DNA from: Paenibacillus cremeus
GTDB taxonomy: Bacteria > Bacillota > Bacilli > Paenibacillales > NBRC-103111
NCBI RefSeq assembly: GCF_007786445.1
Contig: NZ_VNJI01000013.1
Location: 94,719-158,718, forward strand
Direction: 5' to 3'
Length of the DNA stretch: 64,000 nt
Notes under the pieces: generated by a model
Told to the model about the DNA's origin: nothing
What the model saw: the letters and a program-made list of their open reading frames with translations, nothing else
Databases searched by the model: none
In this document: in pieces, positions 17,468-26,044 of the stretch
Position numbering within the stretch: the stretch's first letter is position 1
Layout of the letters: each line of letters opens with the position of its first letter
Program-made: the position numbers and the translations under genes

Positions 17468-18457
17468 TTAGTCTCTGCCCGTTGCGCTGCCTTCCAGCGC
17501 TTTCACCAGCCGGTACACGGTCTGATGTGTCTGAAGCGTCATGCCCATTTTGCCCGCTTCCCTTACCAACCCGCCTGTGATCGCTTCGATCTCGGTCGGC
17601 CTTCCGGACTGTAAGTCCTGAAGCATGGAGGAGCGGTTCCCCGCCGTCTTGCGGCATACCTCAAGCAGCTGCTCCCAAAGCTCCGTGTCCAGCTTCAGCT
17701 GCAGCGCGGCAGCCATCGCCATTGCCTCATCGAACAGCTCTCTCATCAGCTGCAAGGATGAAGGGATTTCCGGAAGCTGTCCGTTACGAACCTGTAATAT
17801 CGCAGTCAGTGGATTGATCACGGAATTGATGACCAGCTTCTGCCAAACTCTTCTAGTGATGTCTTTCGACAAAAACGTACGAAATCCTGCACGCTCTAAG
17901 CATTCAGCTAGTTTTTTTTGTGCAGCTAGAGCCGGTGAAGCAGGGTTATACACCACTGCGCCTAGGCTCGTCTCTCCTTTGCCCGTATGCCAAGTCTCGA
18001 CGTCTGAGCTTTTCATCGCTCCTTCCGTCGTAATCCCCAGCAAAATCCGCTCTCGTGGTATTTCAAGTTCAAGGAGCTCGACATGTCCAATCCCGTTCTG
18101 CATACAAACCACCCAGCTCTCGGGTCCCATCATCGCGCGAATTTCTCGAACAAACTCCGGGTTAAATGCAGACTGCTTCACCGTTAGCACGATAAAATGC
18201 ACCTGCCCCAGCGTGTGGGCTTGTCCAAGCTCCGTCAACAAGCCAATTGCAGGGTGAACGATGGCAGGTTGTTTGTCCTTTCCCTCGTCAACATTGCCAT
18301 CATGCAGCTTGATGCCTTCTGCGATTAACGCTTCCTTGTGCTCGCGGCGCTTGACGCCTACTTCTACCTCCAGGGCGTGCCCGGATAAAGCAAGCTTCGC
18401 CGCAAATAGCAAGCCCATGCTGCCCGCCCCTACGATCGTGAATCGAGCTTCCGACAT
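17468..18457 (-). CDS. panE: 2-dehydropantoate 2-reductase
   Basis: NADPH-dependent ketopantoate reductase of the pantothenate/CoA pathway. The 329 aa begin with the Rossmann motif VGAGSMGLLFAAKL. Then come VLTVKQSAF, the substrate-binding MQNGIGH, and the C-terminal helical domain with RVWQKLVINSVINPLTAI and SSMLQDLQSGRPTEIEAI, both ApbA/PanE hallmarks. It sits between rsfA and the DUF3397 gene, matching ylbO-(ylbP)-ylbQ of Bacillus, except that the GNAT gene ylbP is missing. Confidence 0.92.
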   Translation of the reverse strand: MSEARFTIVGAGSMGLLFAAKLALSGHALEVEVGVKRREHKEALIAEGIKLHDGNVDEGKDKQPAIVHPAIGLLTELGQAHTLGQVHFIVLTVKQSAFNPEFVREIRAMMGPESWVVCMQNGIGHVELLELEIPRERILLGITTEGAMKSSDVETWHTGKGETSLGAVVYNPASPALAAQKKLAECLERAGFRTFLSKDITRRVWQKLVINSVINPLTAILQVRNGQLPEIPSSLQLMRELFDEAMAMAAALQLKLDTELWEQLLEVCRKTAGNRSSMLQDLQSGRPTEIEAITGGLVREAGKMGMTLQTHQTVYRLVKALEGSATGRD

Positions 18458-18511
18458 TTTGCGCTCACTTCCTTGTCCAAATCTGTTTCTATCATAGCAA
18501 ATCCTCTGAAA

Positions 18512-18556
18512 TGAATAAAACCTCTGGCATCCATTTTCATGGAAAGCAGAGGTTTA
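18512..18556 (-). terminator. Intrinsic terminator after rsfA
   Basis: Arms AAACCTCTG (18518-18526) and CAGAGGTTT (18547-18555), then TTATTCAT in the minus direction. The rsfA-like gene is therefore its own unit, separate from panE. Confidence 0.7.
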
Positions 18557-18567
18557 GGTGTTACAGG

Positions 18568-19221
18568 CTATTCGATTCTCTCCAGGTTCCCGTTCTCATC
18601 CATTTTAAATCTCGTCTTGGCTTCCTCATCTTCTTCCGCTAGAAACGCCAGCTTGCGCGCCCGATCCATAATTTGAATCAACGCCTTATAATCATCGTTA
18701 ACGACACGATAGTCTGTGGACACTTCATTTACTTGACTTTTCAGCACATCATTCTCGTTCCGAAGCCGTTCCAACTCATCCTGCTTGTCGTTTATTTCCT
18801 TCTCGAGCTGACGGATATGGCGCACCATCTCTTGATAGCTGCCTTTCCACTGCCGTAAAAAGCGAATGACTGCGTCGATCGATAGCTCCTCCACAATGCC
18901 GTCGCTTCGCACCGAGCCCTCGGCTGTCAGAGTAGCTGTCATCCCTCCGCCCGCAACGGAAGCGAATGCAGCTGCGGTATGCTTCTTCTGCTGATTGCGC
19001 TTTTGACGTTGGGCCTTGGCAATTTGAATAGCTGCCTCGTATTTTTTCCTCACAAAACTATTCCACCGGAATCCGCAGGCTGCGGCCGTTCTACCTATCT
19101 TTTCCCCTACTTCTTCAAATGCAGAGAGCTGCGTGCTGCCCTCCCGGATATGTCTTAACGTCACCTCCGCTAAAATCAAATCGTCTTCCTCGCTCCATGC
19201 GTCTTGTCTGATTGCTGTCAT
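18568..19221 (-). CDS. rsfA: RsfA-family prespore regulator (YlbO/GerE-type Myb-like protein)
   Basis: Homologue of RsfA, a Myb/SANT-like DNA-binding protein that tunes forespore sigma-F genes. The start is the ATG at 19221 (MTAIRQDAW), preceded by GGAGGAC; the longer open frame has no site. Residues about 6-60 form the Myb-like domain ([20 protein letters not shown], then [12 protein letters not shown]). A linker follows, then a long coiled coil (about 130-180, [20 protein letters not shown]). B. subtilis has RsfA and relatives YlbO and YwfN, so exact orthology is by position next to panE. Confidence 0.82.
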   Translation of the reverse strand: MTAIRQDAWSEEDDLILAEVTLRHIREGSTQLSAFEEVGEKIGRTAAACGFRWNSFVRKKYEAAIQIAKAQRQKRNQQKKHTAAAFASVAGGGMTATLTAEGSVRSDGIVEELSIDAVIRFLRQWKGSYQEMVRHIRQLEKEINDKQDELERLRNENDVLKSQVNEVSTDYRVVNDDYKALIQIMDRARKLAFLAEEDEEAKTRFKMDENGNLERIE

Positions 19222-19440
19222 CGAAGCAGTCCTCCTAACCCCTGGGGTATCATCACATCTATAGTGGTTATTCGTGGTATGTTGCGTTACTTTATCTCTA
19301 TGCCCATAGTAGAGTTCATAGAATACTTTTCTAGTATTTTGTATTGCCATTTTTCAAGGTCGGCATACATGAATTCAATCGGAAAAGGGAATCATATTCA
19401 AAGCAGGCTAAATTGACTTAATTTCGTCACTGTTTTGTCG

Positions 19441-19469
19441 TTTACACTCGAAGTGAGAGAAGTTATAAT
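19441..19469 (+). promoter_or_regulatory. Sigma-A promoter of the DUF2626 gene
   Basis: TTTACA (19441-19446), 17-base spacer, perfect TATAAT (19464-19469), about 37 bases upstream of the start codon. Confidence 0.7.
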
Positions 19470-19505
19470 GTATCGTAGACGCGACCGAAGAGAGGGGGAT
19501 GCAGG

Positions 19506-19736
19506 ATGGATCGCATGTTTCGAGTTCTCGGCTTTTGGACACTCGCGATCGGGCTTATGGCGTTAGCAGGGGATTTCATTCCAATGGCTCTGATCTTTTT
19601 CGCCCAAACGGCGATTTTTGTGCTGTTAGGATATATGAAATTGACCGAACGTGCCTACATATTGATTTTTTGGGGGTACATGATCGTTTCATTCGTAGGG
19701 TTTACCTACTGGTCTTTCTTCCGATTGACCGTATAA
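19506..19736 (+). CDS. DUF2626 (YqgY-like) small membrane protein
   Basis: A 76-aa protein beginning MDRMFRVLGFWT, the signature start of the YqgY/DUF2626 family, with three hydrophobic segments (about 8-22, 26-43, 50-70) and the motif LTERAYI between the second and third. AGAGGGGG precedes the ATG. It is transcribed alone from a near-consensus promoter and ends at a bidirectional terminator. Function unknown. Confidence 0.82.
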   Translation: MDRMFRVLGFWTLAIGLMALAGDFIPMALIFFAQTAIFVLLGYMKLTERAYILIFWGYMIVSFVGFTYWSFFRLTV

Positions 19737-19780
19737 ACCAACGGTACGAACGAGACAAGCTTGCCCGCCTAAGAACGAAA

Positions 19781-19824
19781 AAGAAGAAGCACCGCCTACT
19801 CAGGCCGCGCTTCTTCTTTTTTTT
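19781..19824. terminator. Bidirectional intrinsic terminator
   Basis: Arms AAGAAGAAGC (19781-19790) and GCTTCTTCTT (19809-19818) with an A-run left and a T-run right. It serves the DUF2626 gene and the convergent methyltransferase gene, whose last codons (to 19796) lie inside the hairpin. Confidence 0.8.
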
Positions 19825-20929
19825 GGATCAATACTTTAAACAGTTCGCTCATCTGGTCGCTGATCAGCAGCTGACGAATCGCACGGTTGCGCTTTGCCGC
19901 GGGCGAGAACGGATCTCTGGCATCGTGATCCTGCAGCTTCAGCAGCAGCCCATTCTCGACTAGGAATTGCTTCTGCGTAAGTAATTGCGAAGACGTCAGG
20001 CCTGCCTCCTCACCGGCCCGGATCAAGCTGCTGAAGTTCACGTGCGCCGTCATATCCTGCTCGCCTGGCCGACTAAGCGGCGCATCCTCCGCCTGATGCT
20101 TCCAATAGCATAGCAGCGTGCCGCGCATTCGATGGGCTGCGTACAGCTCCTCCCTCACATCCCCATAATCGATCGTCATTACGGTTCCTTGGCCAATCCC
20201 TAGCGCAACACTCTTCAACCAACTCAGCGCAGCCAAATTCACCTCAAACTGCTGGCCATCACGCATCGGGAGCGCTTCATCATGAAGATAGGCTTGCACA
20301 GCAGCATTCTTCAATGGCAGCTCGATTTCCTTCAATGCGCTCAACTCGGCATCCCAGCACACGTAAATTTCATACCAAGCTCCGTCCCTCGCCACGATGC
20401 GGTGAACAGGAAAGGCATCCGGCAGCTCATTAGAGAAGAGCAGCACGCTCCGCCATGGCCCCTCCTCATACCAATCATCTGCGGTTAGAAACCGCAGCTT
20501 GGCTGCATGGGCTGCAAGCGCTTCCTCCTGGAGCCGGCGATGAGAGCCGCTTGATTCAATACTGATGTACTCCAGTCGCGAATAAATATCCGGCGCTTGA
20601 ACGATTAATGCATCAAGCAGCTGCTTTGCAAACCGACCGCTGCCGCCTCCCCACTCGATGATGCGGATCGGTTCGTGAGGCGCCTCCTTGTCCCAAAACG
20701 GCTCTTTCAGCATCCATTCCACAACGGTTTCAGCTAATACCCCCCCGATGAAAGAGCCCGTATAGAAGTCGCCCTCTTTGCCGAGCTTGATCTCTTCGCT
20801 CATATAATAGCCAAACTCCGGATGATAGAGACATAATTCCATGTAATCCCGAAACGTTATGGCCTGCTCCGGTGCGGACTCCATCTGCTGTCTGATCACC
20901 TGAATCAGTCCGGGCTTTCCCTGCTGCAT
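19796..20929 (-). CDS. MidA/NDUFAF7-type SAM-dependent methyltransferase (DUF185)
   Basis: A 377-aa class I methyltransferase of the COG1565 family, whose mitochondrial member NDUFAF7 methylates an arginine of complex I. Visible: ITFRDYMELCLYHPEFGYY (near 24-42), GDFYTGSFIGGVLAE, the SAM loop IIEWGGGSGRFAKQLL, SNELPDAFPVHR, and TIDYGDV. These are the standard family blocks in order. The bacterial target is unknown. The gene is monocistronic and convergent with DUF2626. The acidic/lysine-rich C-terminus overlaps the shared terminator. Confidence 0.85.
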   Translation of the reverse strand: MQQGKPGLIQVIRQQMESAPEQAITFRDYMELCLYHPEFGYYMSEEIKLGKEGDFYTGSFIGGVLAETVVEWMLKEPFWDKEAPHEPIRIIEWGGGSGRFAKQLLDALIVQAPDIYSRLEYISIESSGSHRRLQEEALAAHAAKLRFLTADDWYEEGPWRSVLLFSNELPDAFPVHRIVARDGAWYEIYVCWDAELSALKEIELPLKNAAVQAYLHDEALPMRDGQQFEVNLAALSWLKSVALGIGQGTVMTIDYGDVREELYAAHRMRGTLLCYWKHQAEDAPLSRPGEQDMTAHVNFSSLIRAGEEAGLTSSQLLTQKQFLVENGLLLKLQDHDARDPFSPAAKRNRAIRQLLISDQMSELFKVLIQKKEEARPE

Positions 20930-20978
20930 CCCATGCTCTCCTCACACCACTAGGTTGTTGTTTGTACCAACTTTACTA

Positions 20979-21007
20979 CAGACAAAACGATGCTTGCTCG
21001 CTATAAT
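20979..21007 (+). promoter_or_regulatory. Possible sigma-A promoter of the lipoprotein gene at 21040
   Basis: CAGACA (20979-20984), 17-base spacer, perfect TATAAT (21002-21007), 33 bases before the TTG start. Confidence 0.5.
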
Positions 21008-21039
21008 AGGATGACGCCAACAATGAAGGGAGCTTCACT

Positions 21040-21975
21040 TTGTTTAAACGTAACGTTTTGCCTGGCCTCATACTCCTTTGCAGCACTGCCTTGATGGCGG
21101 TTGGCTGCACCGATCATAAACAGCTGAAGCAGGACCTTCAGGCTGCCGTTCAGAAGCAGGAGCAAGCACTGGCCAACCATTTTAGCGGAACCGTAGATCT
21201 CAAGCTCGACGCGAGCTTGTTTCAAGGAGCAGCCCCTATGGCTGCCGCGATGCTGACCACACTCAAAGACAGCCACATCGAATATAGCGGCGCTGCAACT
21301 CTAGCCGAGCCTGTCCGCATGGAAGCCACCTTGAAGGTGCTGCCCAAAGGCGCTGCAAGCTCGATCGATATGCCGCTTCTCATTAAAGATAACAAATTGT
21401 ATCTGCAGATGCCAGCCATCAACAAGCCGGACGAATACCTGATGCTGCCGCTGGACAAAGGGCCGGAGCGCCTAAAGAACACCGGGCATTTAAGCTCCGT
21501 GGTTTACGGCAAGCTTCTGGAGGGAATCAATCCCGATTGGCTGGAGCCGGGTCAACAGCAGGAAACGCTGCCCGGCAGCACCGAGCCGGTTAAGCGAATT
21601 ACGCTGAATATTACCGACAAAAATCAAAAAGCGGCTGCCGATGCGATTAATGGCGTGATCCCCGGGATCCTGAGCGAGCTGCTGCAAAGCGGACTGAGCA
21701 CTTCGGCGCAGACCGATCAATGGAAAAAGGCTATGAGTACCTTCCAGGTCACCTCACCGTCCTCCGTCAGCATGCTGATCGATAACCAAGGCTTTATCCG
21801 GGAGCAATCCGGTAAGCTTCAATTCCGAGTGGATGCGAGCAGCGCGGTCCAGGCTATGGAGTGGAAGCACACGACATCCGACATCAATCAAACGATCAGC
21901 TTTACCCAAGACGAGCCGAAACAAGTAAAAAGCATGGATGATATTTTACGCTTGGTCGCAGCTCCGAAGAAATAA
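21040..21975 (+). CDS. Putative lipoprotein, possibly of the LolA/LppX-like fold
   Basis: A 311-aa exported protein starting at TTG (AAGGGAG lies 7 bases upstream). A signal sequence ends at a probable lipobox MAVGC (Cys 23). The mature part alternates hydrophobic strands with charged turns (HIEYSGAATLAEPVRMEATL, MPLLIKDNKLYLQMP), the pattern of the half-barrel lipid carriers (LolA, LppX/LprG, DUF6612-like). It lacks any enzyme motif I recognise. It ends at its own terminator. The fold is an inference from strand pattern only. Confidence 0.6.
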   Translation: MFKRNVLPGLILLCSTALMAVGCTDHKQLKQDLQAAVQKQEQALANHFSGTVDLKLDASLFQGAAPMAAAMLTTLKDSHIEYSGAATLAEPVRMEATLKVLPKGAASSIDMPLLIKDNKLYLQMPAINKPDEYLMLPLDKGPERLKNTGHLSSVVYGKLLEGINPDWLEPGQQQETLPGSTEPVKRITLNITDKNQKAAADAINGVIPGILSELLQSGLSTSAQTDQWKKAMSTFQVTSPSSVSMLIDNQGFIREQSGKLQFRVDASSAVQAMEWKHTTSDINQTISFTQDEPKQVKSMDDILRLVAAPKK

Positions 21976-21986
21976 ACGTATTCACG

Positions 21987-22014
21987 ATGCTTCCCTGCTG
22001 GGAAGCATTTTTTT
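21987..22014 (+). terminator. Intrinsic terminator after the 21040 lipoprotein gene
   Basis: Perfect arms ATGCTTCC (21987-21994) and GGAAGCAT (22000s) followed by seven T residues. Confidence 0.88.
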
Positions 22015-22077
22015 GTCATGTTTTTCTATAACTTATGATAATCTGAGTTAAGAGACATTTCCTGCAGCTGCAACATT

Positions 22078-22143
22078 GTTGACAACTGACATCGTAGTCC
22101 ATGATGTACAGTTGACATCCTAATCCATGATGTACAGTGCAAC
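22078..22143 (+). repeat. Palindromic element A (ends GTTGACAA and GCAAC)
   Basis: Starts GTTGACAACTG and ends CAGTGCAAC; the interior is a 26-bp tandem duplication that also folds (GACATC with GATGT). It shares ends with elements at 25320-25361 and 38492-38533. With element B it also shares a longer 5' flank, CTGCAACATYGTTGACAA (22068-22085). It lies in the gap before the gene at 22167. Confidence 0.6.
22087..22138 (+). repeat. 26-bp tandem duplication
   Basis: Two abutting units, 22087-22112 and 22113-22138, identical at 24 of 26 positions (TGACATC at the start and CCATGATGTACAGT at the end of both). It forms the body of palindromic element A. No promoter match is convincing within it. Confidence 0.85.
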
Positions 22144-22166
22144 TTCATCAAAGGGGGACATGCCAA

Positions 22167-23291
22167 ATGATGCGCAAATGGGCCTTGCTTGTCCTTCTGC
22201 TCTGGTTTTGCTGCGTTTCTGTCGTACCGCCCCCCGCCAGCTGGGCGGAAGCCGAGTCCTCGAACAAAGAGCTGCTGCAAAAAGGGCTGACCCTGTTTGA
22301 GATCGATCAAGAGCTGACCCGCATTACCAATCGTCAGGATCAGTTAAACGCTCAGCTGCAGATCACGAAGACGCAAATTCAAGCCGCCGCGAAGGCAACG
22401 AACGAAGCCAAGCAGCACGCAGCCAAGGTCGTTCGGGCCTATTATATGGGAGATCGAGATTCGTTGTGGCTCCTTTTTTTCTCCATCCGTTCGTTATCCG
22501 ATGCGCTCTCCGTACTGGAATATCTTCAAATGATCCTGCAGAACGACCAATTGGCGATGGGCCGTCACCGCGAGGCGCTAACCAAGCTGCAGTCCCTGCA
22601 ATCCGATCAGCTTAAAGCACAAACCGAGCTGGCGCAGTCGAAGGATAAGTATTTAACGGAACGAACTCGCATGGTGGCTTTACAAAAGGAAGTCGATGAA
22701 CAGCTGGCCCGAACGAAGGAAGCCGCGAAGGTGCAGCAAGAGATGGTCGACCTCAATCGTCAGTGGCAGGACAAGGGCATTCCGCTGTTCAAAACGTACT
22801 TTACCGCGCTCGCTCAAGCGATGAAGCAGCTCCCGGAGTCCTTTGCATCCGGCACCGGCTCTGGTTCAAGCTCCGGGCTCATGTCCGGCAAAAACCTAAC
22901 CATTAACCCTAACGGCCTCAGCTATACGTTTCAAATGACTGATCAGGAGCTGAACGATTATTTGAAGCAAAAAAACGAGCTGTTCCGCAACATGACCTTT
23001 CATTTCACCACAGATCAAGTGATTGCATCCGGCAAGCAAGACGATATAGCCGTTACCGTCAAAGGCACTTATCAAATCGCTACTAAAGAAGAAACGAACA
23101 AAACCTACATCCGATATAAAATCCAAGAGCTGCGGTTCAACGACTTTACGCTGCCGCAATCGACGGTAGACGCACTGGAAAAGCAATTTGATCTGGGCAT
23201 CTACCCGCAAAATATCGCTTCCTTCCTGCAAGTGACGGGCATAAAACTAGAGGATAGTAAAATGAGCATTTTCTTCAAGCTGGCACTGTAG
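22167..23291 (+). CDS. Secreted coiled-coil protein (PcsB-type coiled coil plus unknown C-terminal domain)
   Basis: The start is the ATG at 22167 (MMRKWALLVLLLWF), with AAGGGGGAC 8 bases upstream. A signal peptide to about 30 is followed by long coiled-coil helices (about 35-215). These include YYMGDRDSLWLLFFS and LSDALSVLEYL, which resemble the central element of PcsB-like regulators of cell-wall hydrolysis. A Gly/Ser linker follows (about 240-250). The C-terminal domain (about 260-374, MTDQELNDYL to the end) resembles the DUF2140/DUF2993 lipid-transfer-like proteins and replaces the NlpC/P60 or CHAP enzyme usual in such proteins. Without an enzyme domain it is more likely a regulator or scaffold (inference). 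Confidence 0.6.
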   Translation: MMRKWALLVLLLWFCCVSVVPPPASWAEAESSNKELLQKGLTLFEIDQELTRITNRQDQLNAQLQITKTQIQAAAKATNEAKQHAAKVVRAYYMGDRDSLWLLFFSIRSLSDALSVLEYLQMILQNDQLAMGRHREALTKLQSLQSDQLKAQTELAQSKDKYLTERTRMVALQKEVDEQLARTKEAAKVQQEMVDLNRQWQDKGIPLFKTYFTALAQAMKQLPESFASGTGSGSSSGLMSGKNLTINPNGLSYTFQMTDQELNDYLKQKNELFRNMTFHFTTDQVIASGKQDDIAVTVKGTYQIATKEETNKTYIRYKIQELRFNDFTLPQSTVDALEKQFDLGIYPQNIASFLQVTGIKLEDSKMSIFFKLAL

Positions 23292-23359
23292 CTCGATGAC
23301 GAGTTGCAGCAGCCGGCTTTTTTGCGGATAATGGAGCTAAAAAAGGAGCGTGACGCCGG

Positions 23360-23884
23360 ATGAACACGATAAAGCCTTCGCGCAAATTCGCGCTGGCGAT
23401 GGACCTGCCGGAGGGCAAGCGAGCGGGCTACTACGCCCAAATCGTCAAAGCGCTGGCCGGGAAGGCGGCGCTATATGACCGGGAAAAGGAGCTGCTCATC
23501 TTCGCGACCGAAGAGGAACGCAGCGAGGCGGAGCCGATCATGGAGCAGTACGCCATACCTTGGGAGCCGATGGATCTGCTGCAGCTTCCAGCTCCCGTTC
23601 AAACTTATCGGACGTTTGACGATTTCGGGTTCATAAGCCGCTTGGACAACGTGTATGTGTATGCTGACTTGATCAGTGTGTTCCAGCTCGCGCCAGATCA
23701 AGCGCTAGGCCGCCAAGCTGAGCCTCAAGGCGCATTGGCACAGCTGGATGAGCATCTGGTGGCCCTGTGCCCGACCGGCTCCGGAGCTGCCGACGCCCTC
23801 TGTGCGATCGAAACGCAGCACCGGGAGCTGGCGGACGGCATCGCCCGCGCCTATGGCTGCCACGTCCACTGGTACGACACTTAA
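23360..23884 (+). CDS. Hypothetical cytoplasmic protein
   Basis: A 174-aa soluble protein I do not recognise. It has AAAAGGAGCG upstream of the ATG and lies 68 bases after the coiled-coil gene in the same direction, so co-transcription is plausible. The composition is mixed alpha/beta with no membrane helix. The first half has KFALAMDLPEGKRAGYYAQI and LLIFATEEERSEAEPIM, the middle FDDFGFISRLDNVYVYADLI, and the end a His/Trp-rich GCHVHWYDT. It ends right at a strong bidirectional terminator. Confidence 0.65.
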   Translation: MNTIKPSRKFALAMDLPEGKRAGYYAQIVKALAGKAALYDREKELLIFATEEERSEAEPIMEQYAIPWEPMDLLQLPAPVQTYRTFDDFGFISRLDNVYVYADLISVFQLAPDQALGRQAEPQGALAQLDEHLVALCPTGSGAADALCAIETQHRELADGIARAYGCHVHWYDT

Positions 23885-23944
23885 AAAGAAAACATCGGCG
23901 TTATAACGAACAGTCCGTCGTTATTGCGCCGATGTTTTCTTTTT
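23883..23944. terminator. Strong bidirectional terminator
   Basis: Very long stem: the 23883-23900 arm (A-run, GAAAACATCGGCG) pairs with the 23926-23944 arm, around a 25-base loop that itself has an inverted repeat. It sits between convergent genes ending at 23884 and 23966. Confidence 0.9.
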
Positions 23945-23965
23945 CGCCTAATCGCTTTGCTGAAT

Positions 23966-25300
23966 TTACAGCAAATCTGCCGCCAGCTGCGCCAGGTGGG
24001 AACGTTCGCCCCGCTCCAGCATAATATGACCACTGATGCTCTGCTCTTTGAAGCGCTCCACGACGTAGGTTAGCCCGTTGCTGGACGCATCCAGATAGGG
24101 ATGGTCAATTTGCTCCGGATCGCCTAACAGCACAATTTTACTGCCCTCGCCCACCCGAGAGACAATTGTCTTAATCTCGTGCTTGGAAAGGTTCTGAGCT
24201 TCGTCGATGATGATGAACTGCCCGGGAATGGACCGTCCGCGGATATAGGTGAGCGCTTCGACTTGAATGCTGCCGAGGCCTGCTAAAATCTTATCGATAT
24301 CCCCCGGCTTCTTCGTGTCAAAGAGAAACTCCAGGTTATCATAAATCGGCTGCATCCACGGACGCAGCTTCTCTTCTTTCTCCCCAGGCAGGAAACCGAT
24401 ATCTTTCCCCATCGGTACGACCGGACGGGCGATCAGCAGCTTCTTGTACTTCCGCTCATCCTCCACCTTCATCAACCCAGCCGCCAGCGTCAGCAGCGTT
24501 TTGCCTGTTCCGGCTTTACCTGTCAAGGTGACCAGCGGAATGTCATCGTTGAGCAGCAGCTCCAATGCCATGCGCTGTTGAGCGTTCCGTGCCGCGATCC
24601 CCCAGATGGGGTCATTGCTAAGGTATAGCGGCTCCAGCTTCTTCCCTTCCGCATTCACCTTCAGCAGGGCCGATTTGCTGGTGCCCATCTCATCGCGCAA
24701 GATGACAAATTCATGCGGATGCAGCGGGTAGTTCAAATTGAGCGATTGGACCCCCAAGAAACGATACGAGTAAAACTCATCGATAATGGCCGGATGCACG
24801 CGGATCGTTAAGTGGCCGGAGTAAATTTCATCGGGCATATTGACCACGCGGTCAGTCAAATAATCCTGCGCCGTGATGCCCAGCACATCCGCTTTGATGC
24901 GGACCAGCACATCCTTACTGACCAAGATCACAGGTCTCGGCGTATCGTTATCCTTTTCTTCCAAATGATAGTTCAGCGCAACCGCCAAAATCCGGTTATC
25001 GTTCGTCACATCGGCGAATACTTCCTGCAATTTGGCAAAGCTGCGATGATTCAGCTCCACTTTAAGCATGCCGCCGCTGGGAAGCTCTATGCCTTCGAAC
25101 AGCCGACCTTCATTGCGGAGCGAATCAAGCATCCGGGAGATTTGACGGGCGTTCCGGCCCAATTCATCGGCATTGCGCTTCTTCGAATCAATCTCTTCAA
25201 GCACGATAGCCGGAATAATGACTTCGTTATCCTCAAAAGCGAAGATGGCGTTCGGATCCTGCAAGAGCACATTGGTATCCAGGACATACACTTTTTTCAT
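23966..25300 (-). CDS. ylaK: PhoH2-type protein (PIN domain plus PhoH ATPase, YlaK-like)
   Basis: A 444-aa protein starting at ATG 25300 (MKKVYVLDTNVLLQDP) with GGGAGGG upstream. Residues 1-130 are a PIN nuclease-like domain (DTNVLL, EEIDSKKRN, NDNRILAVAL). Residues about 230-440 are a PhoH P-loop ATPase (Walker A TGKAGTGKTLL, LIARPVVPMGKDIGFLPG, Walker B FIIIDEAQNL, GDPEQID). PhoH2 proteins are RNA helicase/ribonucleases by family knowledge. It is distinct from the stand-alone PhoH at 52593. In Bacillus ylaK neighbours ylaJ, as here, but here the two are divergent. Confidence 0.9.
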   Translation of the reverse strand: MKKVYVLDTNVLLQDPNAIFAFEDNEVIIPAIVLEEIDSKKRNADELGRNARQISRMLDSLRNEGRLFEGIELPSGGMLKVELNHRSFAKLQEVFADVTNDNRILAVALNYHLEEKDNDTPRPVILVSKDVLVRIKADVLGITAQDYLTDRVVNMPDEIYSGHLTIRVHPAIIDEFYSYRFLGVQSLNLNYPLHPHEFVILRDEMGTSKSALLKVNAEGKKLEPLYLSNDPIWGIAARNAQQRMALELLLNDDIPLVTLTGKAGTGKTLLTLAAGLMKVEDERKYKKLLIARPVVPMGKDIGFLPGEKEEKLRPWMQPIYDNLEFLFDTKKPGDIDKILAGLGSIQVEALTYIRGRSIPGQFIIIDEAQNLSKHEIKTIVSRVGEGSKIVLLGDPEQIDHPYLDASSNGLTYVVERFKEQSISGHIMLERGERSHLAQLAADLL

Positions 25301-25319
25301 ATGAGTCCCTCCCAGGTTT

Positions 25320-25361
25320 GCTGACAACTGAAGCCTAGCAACGCTTGTAAACAGTTGCAGC
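25320..25361 (+). repeat. Palindromic element C (GCTGACAACTG ... CAGTTGCAGC)
   Basis: Inverted ends GCTGACAACTG (25320-25330) and CAGTTGCAGC (25352-25361) enclose a 21-base unrelated loop. It has the same asymmetric tips as elements A and B. It lies in the divergent gap between ylaK and ylaJ, within the presumed ylaK leader. Confidence 0.5.
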
Positions 25362-25452
25362 ATTGGTGTTTGGCACTAGTCAATACATAGTAACTAGCTC
25401 GTAAGGACAAACTAACCAAAGCTGATACTGCAAATGAAAGGATCGATGAGAA

Positions 25453-25983
25453 ATGAGGATGTTTGTTGCCATTGTCTTGTTGTTGTCCCTTTTGTCAGGA
25501 TGTACCCAAGCACCAAAGAATGGAGCGTCCCCTTCGGCAGCTGACCCGAACCGACAGGTGAAGGTGAATCAAACGGCACCTCAGAAGAAAGAAATTACCG
25601 ACCCACGCGCTGTCGCCGATCGGCTGGAGCAAATTGCGGTCAGCATTCCAAATGTTGAGAGCGCCAACTGTGTCGTATTCGGCAACACAGCGGTTGTAGG
25701 CATCAATGTACCGCCAGGAATGGATCGTGCGAAAGTAGGAACGATCAAGCTGTCCGTGGCTGAAGCGCTTAAGAAGGATCCGTATGGTGTGGATGCGCTT
25801 GTCACGGCGGATATGGATCTGGCTGGACGTTTGCAAAATATGCGTACACAGATGCGGAACGGTAGAGCCATAAACGGATTTGCAGAGGAAATGGCGGCCA
25901 TCATCGGACGAATTGTTCCACAGATGCCACGCGACGTAACCCCTCCACAAACCAATCAGCCGCAAGCTGCAACGCCTAAATGA
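25453..25983 (+). CDS. ylaJ: YhcN/YlaJ-family sporulation lipoprotein
   Basis: A 176-aa lipoprotein with signal and lipobox LLSGC (Cys 17). The linker is rich in Pro/Gln/Ala; the YhcN/YlaJ domain (about 48-150) contains ADRLEQIAVSIPNVESANCVV, TAVVGINV and the KDPYGVDALVTADMDL block. Members are found in the spore or its inner membrane in Bacillus. It is divergent from ylaK. Ends at a bidirectional terminator. Confidence 0.85.
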   Translation: MRMFVAIVLLLSLLSGCTQAPKNGASPSAADPNRQVKVNQTAPQKKEITDPRAVADRLEQIAVSIPNVESANCVVFGNTAVVGINVPPGMDRAKVGTIKLSVAEALKKDPYGVDALVTADMDLAGRLQNMRTQMRNGRAINGFAEEMAAIIGRIVPQMPRDVTPPQTNQPQAATPK

Positions 25984-26009
25984 ACAGGACAAACAGTGAA
26001 AAATAGAGC

Positions 26010-26044
26010 AAAAAAGCCTAGAACGAAAATCTCTAGGCTTTTTT
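26010..26044. terminator. Bidirectional intrinsic terminator
   Basis: Perfect arms AAAAAAGCCTAGA (26010-26022) and TCTAGGCTTTTTT (26032-26044). The stop of the convergent gene (26033) lies within the right arm. Confidence 0.9.

Noticed and set aside
19796..19824. Frameshift or truncation at the 3' end of the MidA-type gene
   Set aside because: The gene simply ends inside the shared bidirectional terminator; family blocks are complete.
22111..22140. TTGACA inside the tandem repeat as a promoter
   Set aside because: No acceptable -10 follows at 16-18 bases; the hexamer is part of the repeated unit.
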